From assembly GCF_025502585.1 (NCBI RefSeq), contig NZ_CP106679.1, positions 2,263,501 through 2,327,500 on the forward strand: a stretch of DNA of 64,000 bases, written 5' to 3'. Position 1 is the first letter of the stretch, and the number at the start of each line of letters is the position of its first letter. The stretch comes from Reichenbachiella agarivorans (GTDB lineage Bacteria; Bacteroidota; Bacteroidia; Cytophagales; Cyclobacteriaceae). Below, piece after piece: positions 44,128-53,863 of the stretch. The translations under genes were made by a program, and so were the position numbers. The notes under the pieces were generated by a model. That model saw nothing but the letters and a program-made list of their open reading frames with translations. It was not told the DNA's origin and did not search any database.

Positions 44128-44260
44128 TCCTGGGAAACTTTTGTGCGTCCCGGGAGACTTTGACCCCTCCCCGGGAGACTTTGAGGGTGTCCCGGGAGAC
44201 TTGTGACCCGTCCCGGGAGACATTGAGGGCGTCCCGGGAGACTTTGGGCCTTCCCCGGGC
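44128..44260. repeat. Seven palindromic cores at 20-21 bp spacing (TCCCGGGA)
   Basis: Core centres fall after bases 44,131, 44,151, 44,172, 44,193, 44,214, 44,235 and 44,256. The first is TCCTGGGA; most are TCCCGGGA, some with an extra C. The spacer usually begins GACTTTG and then varies (ACCCC, AGGGTG, GGCCT). The architecture matches the 22-bp array at 7972 although the core is unrelated. It lies 45 bp before the ATG of the next gene and may be in its leader. Confidence 0.9.
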
Positions 44261-44304
44261 GTCGGGAGGAGTACAAATAAATATCTCAAGGGAATGTCCC
44301 AGCA

Positions 44305-47085
44305 ATGTTGCATAAGTATCCTGCACTGGATAATTTGCAGAAAAAGTCTGCAGTGAAAAGAACACTTATTATTCTTCCAGTATTATTAGCCCTCATTGGT
44401 TCGGGGATCTACTTTTACTTCCATTGGCAGTATGCCAGTTTGAGCAAGTGGTCTTTTGTGCCTTCCAGTTCCATCATGGTTTTTCAGCCGACCAACTGGC
44501 CCAAACTCCTCTCTAGTGACGAGGAACGCAAGATTTTGGTCAACCTGAAGAGCCTGCCAGAGCTCAATGAGATCGCTGCATCCTTGGACTCTTTGGATTC
44601 ACTGATCGAGGGAGGCTTCAACATCGAGAAGATCATCGAACCCAACGACCTGCTGATCTCTGTCCATCAGGGAGCCAATGCCTCACTCGCCAATCTCTAC
44701 ATCTTAGAAGTATCGGGGCTCAAACAGCACGACTTCCTCGCCAAAGGGGTAAAATATTTGACGGAAGTAGAAGGATTCAAAGCAAGCACAAGACTCTACG
44801 AAGGATACACCATATCAGAATACAAAAAGGGTGATGTGCAGCTGGCTTACATCTTCTACAGGAACTATTTGATTTTGAGTTTTTCTCCTTTCCTAGTGGA
44901 CGATGCGATCCGAACACTAGTCAATGACAAGGAGAATCCCTACACGAAAAATATTGCCTTAGAATCGACTAGCCAGCAGGTCGTCACTGGCGAAGGTCGT
45001 CTCTATATCAACATGAAGGAACTCAACCGTCTGGTGCAGCATTTTGTGAATCCGACGGATATTGATGGCAGCAATCTTAAGTGGCTCACGGATCTCATGT
45101 ATTTGGATTTGAATGTCAGCGATGAGGACATAGACTTTGCGGGGTTCTCCTACTTGGATACTGCCAATATCAACTACCTGTCTTCATTCATAGGAGTGAA
45201 AGGGACAGGATTTGAGATGAAAAATGTGGTACCTGATCATTCGTCATTGGTGATTCATATGTCATTTGAAGACGTGACGCAGTGGCACAATGGTTTGAAG
45301 AATTTTTGGCGCAAGCACAAACCGTCACAACTGACTAGGATAGGTGAGATAGAAAATAAGTATGGTTTTGATGTCAAAAAGTTCTATGATTTTGTCGGGG
45401 ATGAAATCGGTCTCTTTGTCCTGGAGTCCAAAAGGAACCTGGATAGAGAAAAGATCTTTTGTATCCGTCACAAAGATCAGATCAGAGCAGAAAACTATCT
45501 AGAAGAACTGGCAAAGGGTTCCAATCCGGATACGGCTTTTTATCACCAGACCTATGCCAACCGTGTCATCGGAGAGATCTTGCTGGATGAGCTGCCGGGT
45601 AGGTTGTTTGGTGATCCCTTTTCGGGTTTCCCGACGAGCTACTATTATGTCAGTAGGGACTTTATATTCATAGGCAATACCCAGCATGCGCTGGAGGTAT
45701 TGATAGATGACATAGACATGGAAAACACCTGGCGCAAATCTGTGAGGACCAATTCATTTCTAGAGTCAACCAACGATGACGCCAACCTCTCGGTCTATAT
45801 CAAGTCGTCGGGGATGTGGGGACTGATGGCCAATACGCTCAATGACAAATGGGGTCAGTACATCGAAGACAACAAGTCTGTGCTGAAACAAATCGAATAC
45901 GGTGTGATGCAATTCACAGGTGTGGACAACAAGTTCTACACCAATGTAGCCATTCAGCACCCAGGTCATTTGATCGAGAGTCAAAAACCTCAAGAGTATG
46001 AGCTGATGGCATTGATCGGATTTGATAAACCCTTGATATCAAAACCTTTCGCCGTGCGTAACCACAACGACAAGACCTTGGAATTCATGATTCAGGATTC
46101 GACTTTTCATCTGAGTCTGATCTCAGTGGCCAATCAGGTGGTGTTGGATATTCCTCTGACAGAGCAAATCACGAGTCCCATCTATCAAGTGGACTACTAC
46201 AAGAATGGCAAATTGCAATACTTGTTCTCCACCTCGCATGAGGTACATATCATAGACCGTACGGGAACATACATCCCAGACTACCCTCAGAAAATCAAGA
46301 CGAGTGAAAAGATAGAATTCCTGTCGCTGATAGACTATGACAACTCCAAGAACTACCGCATCATGGTGGCTACCCAAAAGGGTTATTATTACCTGACGGA
46401 TAAGGCTGGTAAGATATTGGAGGGTTGGGATCCTGTCAAACTGAAAGGGGAACCTGTGATGGCGGGTCGTCACCTGCGTGTACAGACTTTGGACTACATG
46501 ATTTTCTTGCAAAATGACGGATTGGCATACGGACTGAATAGAACAGGCACGCCCAAGGATGGTTTTCCATTGGATTTGAAGTCGCCGATATCTAGCCCAC
46601 TACATATCCAAAAAGGTGCGAGTCCCAAAACGACTGAATTGGCAGCTATGACCAACAACGGCGAACTGATCGTGTTCAATCTACTAGGTGATGTGATCAG
46701 AAAAGGGCAGTTGCGCAAAGAAGATCCTACCGAGAATTACCAACTAGTCAGCTCCAACGACGGGGACAATTTCGTAGTGGTGAGGAACAAAAAGGGCAGT
46801 ATCGAATTTTATGGTGAGGATTTGGAGTTGTTGTTTAGCATCAATTCGCCCGGAGAGCAACTCATGTATCAGTACTATGCATTTGGCGAGGACAACCGTA
46901 TCGTCATCGTGATCGATCCGACCAAGAAGGAAGCGCTGATCTATCACCTGGATGGCAGGTTGCTCAATAGCAGACCTATCAAGACGGGAGAGAAAATGGC
47001 GGTGATGTACCACGAGAGCAACGGACAGTACGAGTTGTTTGTGAGTGCTATAGATACCTACAAGCGACTCAAACTAAAACGATAA
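44305..47085 (+). CDS. Large membrane-anchored protein of unknown function
   Basis: A 926-residue protein with one N-terminal membrane helix (about 20-40, LIILPVLLALIGSGIYFYF) and a large outside part. The first 600 residues have repeats of an alpha/beta fold (LISVHQGANASLANLYILEV; FDVKKFYDFVGDEIGLFVLE) reminiscent of DUF3352-type proteins. The last 300 look like a beta-propeller (YYLTDKAGKILEGWDPVKLK; NNGELIVFNLLGDVIRKGQL). No catalytic motif was recognised. It ends 4 bp before the transporter gene, so they are probably co-transcribed. Confidence 0.6.
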   Translation: MLHKYPALDNLQKKSAVKRTLIILPVLLALIGSGIYFYFHWQYASLSKWSFVPSSSIMVFQPTNWPKLLSSDEERKILVNLKSLPELNEIAASLDSLDSLIEGGFNIEKIIEPNDLLISVHQGANASLANLYILEVSGLKQHDFLAKGVKYLTEVEGFKASTRLYEGYTISEYKKGDVQLAYIFYRNYLILSFSPFLVDDAIRTLVNDKENPYTKNIALESTSQQVVTGEGRLYINMKELNRLVQHFVNPTDIDGSNLKWLTDLMYLDLNVSDEDIDFAGFSYLDTANINYLSSFIGVKGTGFEMKNVVPDHSSLVIHMSFEDVTQWHNGLKNFWRKHKPSQLTRIGEIENKYGFDVKKFYDFVGDEIGLFVLESKRNLDREKIFCIRHKDQIRAENYLEELAKGSNPDTAFYHQTYANRVIGEILLDELPGRLFGDPFSGFPTSYYYVSRDFIFIGNTQHALEVLIDDIDMENTWRKSVRTNSFLESTNDDANLSVYIKSSGMWGLMANTLNDKWGQYIEDNKSVLKQIEYGVMQFTGVDNKFYTNVAIQHPGHLIESQKPQEYELMALIGFDKPLISKPFAVRNHNDKTLEFMIQDSTFHLSLISVANQVVLDIPLTEQITSPIYQVDYYKNGKLQYLFSTSHEVHIIDRTGTYIPDYPQKIKTSEKIEFLSLIDYDNSKNYRIMVATQKGYYYLTDKAGKILEGWDPVKLKGEPVMAGRHLRVQTLDYMIFLQNDGLAYGLNRTGTPKDGFPLDLKSPISSPLHIQKGASPKTTELAAMTNNGELIVFNLLGDVIRKGQLRKEDPTENYQLVSSNDGDNFVVVRNKKGSIEFYGEDLELLFSINSPGEQLMYQYYAFGEDNRIVIVIDPTKKEALIYHLDGRLLNSRPIKTGEKMAVMYHESNGQYELFVSAIDTYKRLKLKR

Positions 47086-47089
47086 GCGA

Positions 47090-49312
47090 ATGAAAGAATT
47101 GGTCACACGCAAAGCTGGTTTTGGGACATTGCCAGTGTTTTTTACAGCTATATCCACGATTTTGGGTGCGGTGATGTTTTTACGCTTTGGCTATGCGGTG
47201 GGCAGTGTAGGTTTCTTTGGGACGGTAGCCATCATCTTGATCGGTCATCTGGTGACCGTGCCTACAGCAATGGCAATAGCCGAGATCGCTACCAATCAAA
47301 AAGTAGAAGGCGGAGGAGAATACTACATTATTTCCCGTTCGTTTGGGATCAATATAGGTGCTGCGATTGGGATAGCACTGTACCTGTCTCAGGGTATCAG
47401 TGTGGCTTTTTATATCATCGCTTTTGCAGAATCTTTTGATCCTATCATAGCTTGGTTGGCGGACAATCATGGCATAGTCATCTATGACAAACGACTGATC
47501 AGCATACCAGCCCTGGCACTGCTGAGTGTATTGATGCTCACCAAGGGAGCCAACCTGGGGATGAAAGCACTGTACGGCGTAGTGGTCACGCTGTTTGTGT
47601 CGTTGTTGATGTTTTTTATGGGAGGGACAGATTATGCTACAGAAGTGGAGAGTTTTGATGTCCTAGGGCATGTCACTTCCAACAGTGGTTTCTTTGTGGT
47701 GTTTGCGATTATCTTTCCAGCATTTACAGGGATGACGGCAGGAGTAGGCTTGTCTGGAGACCTCAAGGACCCTAAAAAATCCATCCCTATGGGTACATTG
47801 GCCGCTACCCTTATCGGGATGGTGATCTACGTCTTCATCGCCTACAAACTGACCTTCAATGCCAGCCCAGGAGATTTGGTAAACGATCCGTTGATCATGG
47901 CCAAAATAGCACTCTGGAGTCCAATTATCTACATTGGTTTGGCAGCAGCGACTATTTCTTCTGCGCTGGGTTCGATCATGGTGGCACCTCGTACATTGCA
48001 GGCATTGGCCGGGGACAAAATTTTTCCAGCCTCTGGCATCAACGACTTTCTATCCAAGGGAAAAAAGGGAAGTAATGAACCTGTCAACGCTACTTTGATT
48101 ACCGTAGGAATTGCCTTGTTTTTTGTGGCGATGGGAGATATTGACTCGGTTGCCAAGGTGATCTCGATGTTTTTTATGGTGACGTACGGGGCGATTTGCA
48201 TGATTTCATTTTTTCAGCATTTTGCCGCTGATCCCTCTTATCGTCCTGCCTTTAGATCCAAATGGTACATTTCTCTATTGGGAGCACTGATGTGTCTTTT
48301 CTTGGTGTTCAAGATGGATGCAGCCTATGCGTTTTTCTCTATGTTGATCATGGTGTTGATCTATTTGGGTCTTTCCCGATTCAACCTGGAGAAATCAGGG
48401 ATGGCCAATATTTTTCAAGGAGTGATTTTTCAATTGATCCGCCAGATACAGGTTTTCATCCAAAAGGCAGACAAAGACGATCAAAACTGGAGACCTTCTG
48501 TGATTTGTATCTCGGGAGACTCGTTTGAGCGACCCACTGCCTTTGAGTTGATGCGCTGGATTTCGCATCGCTATGGTTTTGGTACCTACCTGCATTTCAT
48601 CAGGGGTTATTTTTCTAAAGAGACCCATGCACTATCCAAAAGTGAGCTGGAGCGTCTGATCCGAGTAGCAGATATCTCAGGGAGCAATGTCTACGTGGAT
48701 ACGATGGTGTCGCCGTCCTATACTTCTGCGATTGCCCAATGCCTGCAACTACCTAGTGTATCTGGCAAGGACAACAACATGATTTTGTTTGAATTTTCCA
48801 AACGCAATCCAGTGAACCTGGCAGACATCATGGAGAACTACTCGATTGTGAGAACTTCTGGATTTGATACTTGCATTTTGGCTAGCAGTGATCGAGGATT
48901 GGAGATCAAGTCCGAGATACATATTTGGATCACACCCTCTGATTTCAACAATTCCAACCTGATGATCCTTTTGGGCTATGTGATTTTGGGACATCCCCAA
49001 TGGAAAAAGGCGGAGATCAAAATCTCCACCATCGTACCACAGGAAAGTGTGGAGGCAGAGAAGGAAGAATTGCTCGAATTGATCAAATCAGGGAGACTCC
49101 CCATCTCCGCCCACAATGTCAACATCATCGAGCGAGAAGAGACACGCAGCAACAAAGAACTGATCAATCAGTATTCCAAGGATGCAGATTTGACCATCGT
49201 AGGTTTCAGATCAGAGGCCATGAAACAAATGGGGGAAGAGTTATTTCAGGGTTTTGACGAAGTGGGTGATGTGCTTTTCGTCAACTCCACTCATTCTAAA
49301 ATTATTAAATAG
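47090..49312 (+). CDS. SLC12-like cation-chloride cotransporter / APC permease
   Basis: A 740-residue protein with an APC-fold membrane domain of about 12 helices (1-420), beginning GFGTLPVFFTAISTILGAVM and FLRFGYAVGSVGF, with VEGGGEYYIISRSFG and FPAFTGMTAGVGLSGDLKDP. The cytosolic C-terminal domain (about 440-740) resembles the SLC12 regulatory domain: RPSVICISGDSFERPTAFEL ... WITPSDFNNSNLMILLGYVI ... DLTIVGFRSE. This layout is that of bacterial homologues of Na-K-Cl cotransporters. The ions carried cannot be read from sequence. It is coupled to the preceding membrane-anchored protein. Confidence 0.88.
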   Translation: MKELVTRKAGFGTLPVFFTAISTILGAVMFLRFGYAVGSVGFFGTVAIILIGHLVTVPTAMAIAEIATNQKVEGGGEYYIISRSFGINIGAAIGIALYLSQGISVAFYIIAFAESFDPIIAWLADNHGIVIYDKRLISIPALALLSVLMLTKGANLGMKALYGVVVTLFVSLLMFFMGGTDYATEVESFDVLGHVTSNSGFFVVFAIIFPAFTGMTAGVGLSGDLKDPKKSIPMGTLAATLIGMVIYVFIAYKLTFNASPGDLVNDPLIMAKIALWSPIIYIGLAAATISSALGSIMVAPRTLQALAGDKIFPASGINDFLSKGKKGSNEPVNATLITVGIALFFVAMGDIDSVAKVISMFFMVTYGAICMISFFQHFAADPSYRPAFRSKWYISLLGALMCLFLVFKMDAAYAFFSMLIMVLIYLGLSRFNLEKSGMANIFQGVIFQLIRQIQVFIQKADKDDQNWRPSVICISGDSFERPTAFELMRWISHRYGFGTYLHFIRGYFSKETHALSKSELERLIRVADISGSNVYVDTMVSPSYTSAIAQCLQLPSVSGKDNNMILFEFSKRNPVNLADIMENYSIVRTSGFDTCILASSDRGLEIKSEIHIWITPSDFNNSNLMILLGYVILGHPQWKKAEIKISTIVPQESVEAEKEELLELIKSGRLPISAHNVNIIEREETRSNKELINQYSKDADLTIVGFRSEAMKQMGEELFQGFDEVGDVLFVNSTHSKIIK

Positions 49313-49336
49313 ACAGTTAACAGTCCCAGAAACAAC

Positions 49337-49843
49337 ATGCGCATAGGACTCATTTCGGATACACATGGTTTTTTGGATCCAAAGGTTTTTGACTACTTCA
49401 AAGACGTGGATCAAATCTGGCATGCGGGAGATGTGGGTACGGCTGCATTGATAGAGGAGCTGGGAGCTTTCAAACCCATATTGGGTGTGTATGGCAACAT
49501 TGATGGGCAGGATGTACGTCAGCTCTTTCCTGAGGATCAGCGCTTTGTCTGCGAGGGGGTCAGGGTTTGGATCACGCACATAGGTGGCAAGGCGCCTAGT
49601 TACAACCCAAGGGTTCGTCCATTGATCCAAAAGTGGAAGCCTGACTTATTCATCTGTGGGCATTCACATATCCTCACGGTGATGCACGATCCCAAAAACA
49701 AAGGAGTACTGTTCATGAATCCTGGAGCAGCGGGTAGACATGGGTTTCACAAGGAGCGGACACTGTTGCGCTTTTCCATTAACCAAGGAAAAATATCCGA
49801 CCTAGAGGTAGTCAAGCTAGGCAGTCGTGCCAGAGTGGATTGA
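49337..49843 (+). CDS. YfcE/MJ0936-family metallophosphoesterase
   Basis: A 168-residue calcineurin-like phosphoesterase with its metal motifs: GLISDTHG (5-12), HAGDVG, YGNIDGQD, ICGHSHI, and the final MNPGAAGRHG. Single-domain, cytosolic; relatives hydrolyse phosphodiesters. It follows the transporter gene by 25 bp in the same direction. Confidence 0.92.
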   Translation: MRIGLISDTHGFLDPKVFDYFKDVDQIWHAGDVGTAALIEELGAFKPILGVYGNIDGQDVRQLFPEDQRFVCEGVRVWITHIGGKAPSYNPRVRPLIQKWKPDLFICGHSHILTVMHDPKNKGVLFMNPGAAGRHGFHKERTLLRFSINQGKISDLEVVKLGSRARVD

Positions 49844-49961
49844 TTGTCATTTGCACTTGTGAGTCCTGAGGCCAAACCATCTTTTCATTGTACTTGCTAT
49901 TACGTAATCTGAGTTCATACAAATTTTATGTAAACTTGAAGAGATCTTTTCAAATTAGGAT

Positions 49962-50348
49962 ATGACAAGTACAATTCTCGAATTACTCCAAAGACCCTTT
50001 GTGCAGTATTCACTGTTTGTAGTGCTGACGATTCTATCAATTCTTTTGACCATCCCTAAGAATGCAGATACTACTTGGATCTTAGCAGGTTACATTTTTA
50101 TAGGATTTATAGTTGTGAATTCAATTTTTCTTGGTTTTGCAGCTCACAACTGGAGCTATATTCTTTATTCATTGGGGTTTTCTATCTTGTATTTGGCAAG
50201 TATCGCTGGGATTGTTCCAGGGCTCATCAAATTATTGAAAATTGAAGGGTCAGATGAAAGTGCGATGATTTTTATTTTTGTTATTTATCATCCCATTTCT
50301 TTGCTCTGTATGATGGGATTGAAGTGGATTTACTTCAAGTTGTTTTGA
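49962..50348 (+). CDS. Small membrane protein, unknown
   Basis: A 128-residue protein with about four hydrophobic helices (SLFVVLTILSILLTI; TWILAGYIFIGFIVVNSIFL; ILYSLGFSILYLASIAGIVP; MIFIFVIYHPISLLCMMGL). No family was recognised. Starts with MTSTILELLQRPFVQYS; stands alone. Confidence 0.6.
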   Translation: MTSTILELLQRPFVQYSLFVVLTILSILLTIPKNADTTWILAGYIFIGFIVVNSIFLGFAAHNWSYILYSLGFSILYLASIAGIVPGLIKLLKIEGSDESAMIFIFVIYHPISLLCMMGLKWIYFKLF

Positions 50349-50528
50349 TATTTTCAATTGATCCGTAATAATTGAACAAGGAAATGTTTGGATTGCCAGT
50401 ATAAGCCATTGCTTATTTAATCAACCAAGGATTTTGAAAAGCCTGGGTGAGTGGGTGACAAAAAGGGCAGGAATAAACAATTCGTTTGGTAGGTAGTTTT
50501 TATACTTGCGTTTTAAATTAAGGGCAAA

Positions 50529-51500
50529 ATGAAATTAAACTATCCGATCAAATTTGAACCGATTCTGAAATACAGAATGTGGGGAGGAGACAAACTAGTA
50601 GACGTACTCAACAAACAATCAAGTGAGAAGAATCTGGGCGAGAGCTGGGAAATCTCCGATGTGCCAGGTGATGCTTCTGTGGTAGCCAATGGGGATCTCA
50701 AAGGAACAGACCTCAAAGCACTCATCAATACCTATGGAGCGGACTTGGTCGGAAAGAAAAATAGCGAACGATTCGGTGCAGATTTTCCGATCTTGATCAA
50801 ATACATTGATGCTAAAGTGCCGCTATCCATCCAACTGCATCCCAACGATGAGTTGGCCAAAAAGCGTCACAACTCCTTTGGCAAGACAGAAATGTGGTAC
50901 GTCATGGATGCCGAGCCAGATGCAGATCTGATCGTGGGCTTCAACAAAGAAGTGACCAAAGACGAATACATCCAACATGTGGATAACAATACCCTGGAGG
51001 ACATCCTCAATGTCGAAAAAGTCAAAAAAGGGGATAGTTTTTTCATCAACACAGGTAAGATTCACGCCATCGGAGCGGGTTGTTTGATAGCAGAGATACA
51101 GCAGACTTCTGACGTGACCTACAGAGTATTCGACTGGAACAGATTGGACAAAGACGGTCAACCCAGAGAGTTGCATACAGAGTTGGCATTGGATGCCATA
51201 GATTTTGAGAAGAAGGATGATTTCTGGTTGAAGTATGATAAAAAGGAAAATGCCTCCAATGAGATTGCAAGCTGTCCTTACTTCACGACCAACTATCTCC
51301 CTGTCAAAGGTGAAACAGCAGTTGATTACAGCACGACGGACTCATTTGTGATCTACATGTGTGTGGATGGAGAGGGAACCGTCACTGCCAACGATCACAG
51401 TGTCTCTATCAAAAAGGGAGAAACGATTTTGCTGCCAGCAGCGATTGACCAAGTACAATTGAAGTCTAATGGCATGGAGTTGCTAGAGGTGACTGTTTGA
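50529..51500 (+). CDS. manA: Mannose-6-phosphate isomerase, class I
   Basis: A 323-residue zinc cupin enzyme interconverting mannose-6-phosphate and fructose-6-phosphate. Motifs: YRMWGGDKL, LSIQLHPNDELAKKRH (metal His), KTEMWYVMDAEPDADLIVG, NTGKIHAIGAGCLIAEIQQT (metal His and catalytic Arg region). Short bacterial form (PMI type I, two-cupin). It supplies mannose precursors for surface sugars. Possible promoter boxes upstream have poor spacing. Confidence 0.93.
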   Translation: MKLNYPIKFEPILKYRMWGGDKLVDVLNKQSSEKNLGESWEISDVPGDASVVANGDLKGTDLKALINTYGADLVGKKNSERFGADFPILIKYIDAKVPLSIQLHPNDELAKKRHNSFGKTEMWYVMDAEPDADLIVGFNKEVTKDEYIQHVDNNTLEDILNVEKVKKGDSFFINTGKIHAIGAGCLIAEIQQTSDVTYRVFDWNRLDKDGQPRELHTELALDAIDFEKKDDFWLKYDKKENASNEIASCPYFTTNYLPVKGETAVDYSTTDSFVIYMCVDGEGTVTANDHSVSIKKGETILLPAAIDQVQLKSNGMELLEVTV

Positions 51501-51512
51501 GATTAACAAAAG

Positions 51513-51547
51513 GAGTACGTTTACTTTGTTGTGAGCGTACTCAAATT
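51513..51547 (+). terminator. Hairpin after manA
   Basis: GAGTACG (51,513-51,519) pairs with CGTACTC (51,536-51,542) around a 16-base loop, followed by AAATTTT. Weak terminator. Confidence 0.35.
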
Positions 51548-51718
51548 TTGTAAAAAATAAAGAAACGAAGCATAACAGCGAATGACAGATAAATGGTCGG
51601 AATATTTGAGTGAATTGGATAATTAAAGTCATTTCCAACATCAAGTGAAATTGTTTTTGATAGCGTCATTGATGGCACTATGTTATAAGACCCCACCAAA
51701 TATCTCCAAAAAAAATAT

Positions 51719-51752
51719 TTTGGCAGAATTGATTTTTTCTAGTGTAATTTTG
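51719..51752 (+). promoter_or_regulatory. Candidate promoter for the cysteine-cluster gene
   Basis: TTTG (51,719-51,722) and TAATTTTG (51,745-51,752) with a 22-bp gap approximate the Bacteroidetes consensus, 12 bp before the ATG at 51,764. Confidence 0.4.
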
Positions 51753-51763
51753 GCTTTAGAAAT

Positions 51764-52372
51764 ATGTCAATTGTACGAAAAGTGAAGTCGATCGAACGCT
51801 TGTTTGGGCGACTTGAGCAGGAAATCATCCAGTTTAATTCCTCCGCAAATTTGCACTGCAAGCCAGGATGTGGCAAGTGTTGCGCCAAAGCAGATATTGA
51901 TGCCTCTCCCCTAGAGTTTCTACCTTGGTCTTTTCACCTCTTCCTCAATGGCCAGGCAGAGCAAGTATTGGATCAACTCACCAATGATGCGCCAGCCCTA
52001 TGCTACATCTATCAACCCCTAACCCTCTTGGACAGTCATAGCGGTAGCTGTAGTGACTATGCCCACCGTGGGTTGATCTGCCGACTGTTTGGCTATGGTG
52101 CAAGTCGAGACAAATTCGGGCAATTGCGCTTAGCCACCTGCAAAATCATCAAAGAGAGCCAAGCAGAGAATTACCAAAAAGTAAGCGAAGCAATTGCTCA
52201 AGGTCAATACGTACCGATCTTTTCTGATTATTACCAGCAATTGGCGCAGATAGATATTCGTCTGGGCAACACCATGGTGCCCATCAATCAAGCATTGAAG
52301 ATGGCACTTGAAGAGGTTTTGCAACACTACGCATATCGGCCTTTTCCAAGGGGCTTGAAAGGAGCTGCCTAA
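51764..52372 (+). CDS. YkgJ-family cysteine cluster protein
   Basis: A 202-residue protein with the zinc/iron-chelating motif CKPGCGKCC (about residues 30-38) and downstream cysteines (DYAHRGLICRLFGYG; ATCKIIKES). The family is a predicted Fe-S or zinc protein of unknown role. It is cytosolic. Next gene rmuC follows after 91 bp. Confidence 0.85.
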   Translation: MSIVRKVKSIERLFGRLEQEIIQFNSSANLHCKPGCGKCCAKADIDASPLEFLPWSFHLFLNGQAEQVLDQLTNDAPALCYIYQPLTLLDSHSGSCSDYAHRGLICRLFGYGASRDKFGQLRLATCKIIKESQAENYQKVSEAIAQGQYVPIFSDYYQQLAQIDIRLGNTMVPINQALKMALEEVLQHYAYRPFPRGLKGAA

Positions 52373-52463
52373 AACCTGAAGCTTTGTAATTTATCGAGAG
52401 GGTTACACAAAAAGAATTCTTTTTCAGATCACCCTTTTGCACCTCAGTGCATAGATTTGTTTT

Positions 52464-53798
52464 ATGGAAGCATATCATTTTATTTACCTATTCACGGGGT
52501 TGTTTTTGGGAGGCTCGGTGAGTTGGTTTATCGCCAAGGCCAAGTTTGAATCTGGTGTCAATTCTGAAGATACTCTCAAAGCCAAAGAACTAGAAATGCA
52601 GCTCAAAATGGAGCAGGAACGCTCCGTCTCTCTGGGCAAAGATATTGCAACCATCAATACCGAACTGCGGACGGAAAGAGACAAGGGACTTCATCTCAGC
52701 AACCAGTACGCCCGCCTAGAAACCGAACACAAGAACCTACAGGAGACGCTCAAAACTCAGAAGGGAGAACTCAATGAGATCAAAGAGAAATTCTCGGCAG
52801 AGTTTAAAAATCTCGCCAATGAAATCTTCGAAGAGAAGAGCAAGCGATTTACAGATCAAAACAAATTACAAGTCGGTGAACTACTCAAACCGCTAGGGGA
52901 GAAGATTCTCGAATTTGAGAAAAAAGTGGATCAAACCAACAAGGACAGTAATGCTTGGAATCTGACCCTCAAGCATCAAATCGACGACCTCAAAGGTGCC
53001 AATGTAAAGATGACCAAAGAAGCAGAAAATCTTGTCAAAGCACTGAAGGGCGATTCTAAAACTCAAGGCAACTGGGGAGAAATGCAACTCGAAGGCATCT
53101 TAAACAAAGTCGGACTAGAAAGAGAGGTACACTACTCGCGAGAAAAGAACTTTAAGAATGAAGATGGCAACAACCAACGTTTGGACTTTATTGTCAATCT
53201 GCCTGATGGCAAGAGTATCGTGATCGATTCCAAAGTTTCTCTCACCGCTTACGCCCGCTACTTCGAGGAAACTGAAGAAATCAGAAAGGCTCATTACCTC
53301 AGAGAACACATCGATAGTGTCAATTCTCACATCAAGATATTGGGGAGCAAGGATTACCAAAATCTCTATGAGATCAATCAACCAGACTATGTGATGCTCT
53401 TTGTGGCAAACGAACCTGCATTGACCATAGCATTGCAGGAGGATCAGGGATTGTATGAAAAGGCTTTGGAAAAGAACATTGTACTGGTATCTACCTCTAC
53501 GCTGATGGCGACCTTGCGCACGGTTTCATTCATTTGGAAACAAGACACCCAGAGCAAAAATGCCATTGAGATCGCACGACAAGGAGGGGCTTTGTATGAT
53601 AAATTTGTCTCTTTCGTCGAGGATATCAAGAAGGTAGGAGCACAACTCGATCTGACTCAAAAAGTCTATCGTGAATCAGCCAAAAAACTGTACGATGGTA
53701 CTGGCAACCTGATCAATCGTGCAGAAAAACTCAAAAACATGGGCGCCAAAGCCACCAAGGTCATGGATCAAAAACTGATAGAAAGAGCTGGAGATTAA
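52464..53798 (+). CDS. rmuC: RmuC-family protein
   Basis: A 444-residue protein with an N-terminal membrane helix (HFIYLFTGLFLGGSVSWFI), a long coiled coil (about 35-190) and the RmuC nuclease-like core: GNWGEMQLEGILNKVGLERE, RLDFIVNLPDGKSIVIDSKV (D and E/D-x-K active-site pattern), YVMLFVANEPALTIAL and STLMATLRTVSFIWKQ. RmuC limits recombination at inverted repeats and has been linked to defence against foreign DNA. Given the abundance of inverted repeats here this may matter. Confidence 0.92.
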   Translation: MEAYHFIYLFTGLFLGGSVSWFIAKAKFESGVNSEDTLKAKELEMQLKMEQERSVSLGKDIATINTELRTERDKGLHLSNQYARLETEHKNLQETLKTQKGELNEIKEKFSAEFKNLANEIFEEKSKRFTDQNKLQVGELLKPLGEKILEFEKKVDQTNKDSNAWNLTLKHQIDDLKGANVKMTKEAENLVKALKGDSKTQGNWGEMQLEGILNKVGLEREVHYSREKNFKNEDGNNQRLDFIVNLPDGKSIVIDSKVSLTAYARYFEETEEIRKAHYLREHIDSVNSHIKILGSKDYQNLYEINQPDYVMLFVANEPALTIALQEDQGLYEKALEKNIVLVSTSTLMATLRTVSFIWKQDTQSKNAIEIARQGGALYDKFVSFVEDIKKVGAQLDLTQKVYRESAKKLYDGTGNLINRAEKLKNMGAKATKVMDQKLIERAGD

Positions 53799-53863
53799 TA
53801 GCTATAATATTTAGTTTAAAACTAAAATAATTAGCATTTTTGAATTCTAGATTCGAAAATGCT

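Noticed and set aside
44052-44365. Coding ORFs across the CCCGGG array (repeats of SLPGR-like residues)
   Set aside because: The open frames on the minus strand arise from the 21-bp period, a multiple of three, with little variation. No start context or conserved domain supports translation.
51583-51630. Short ORF MTDKWSEYLSELDN after manA
   Set aside because: Only 14 codons, no terminator or conservation evidence.
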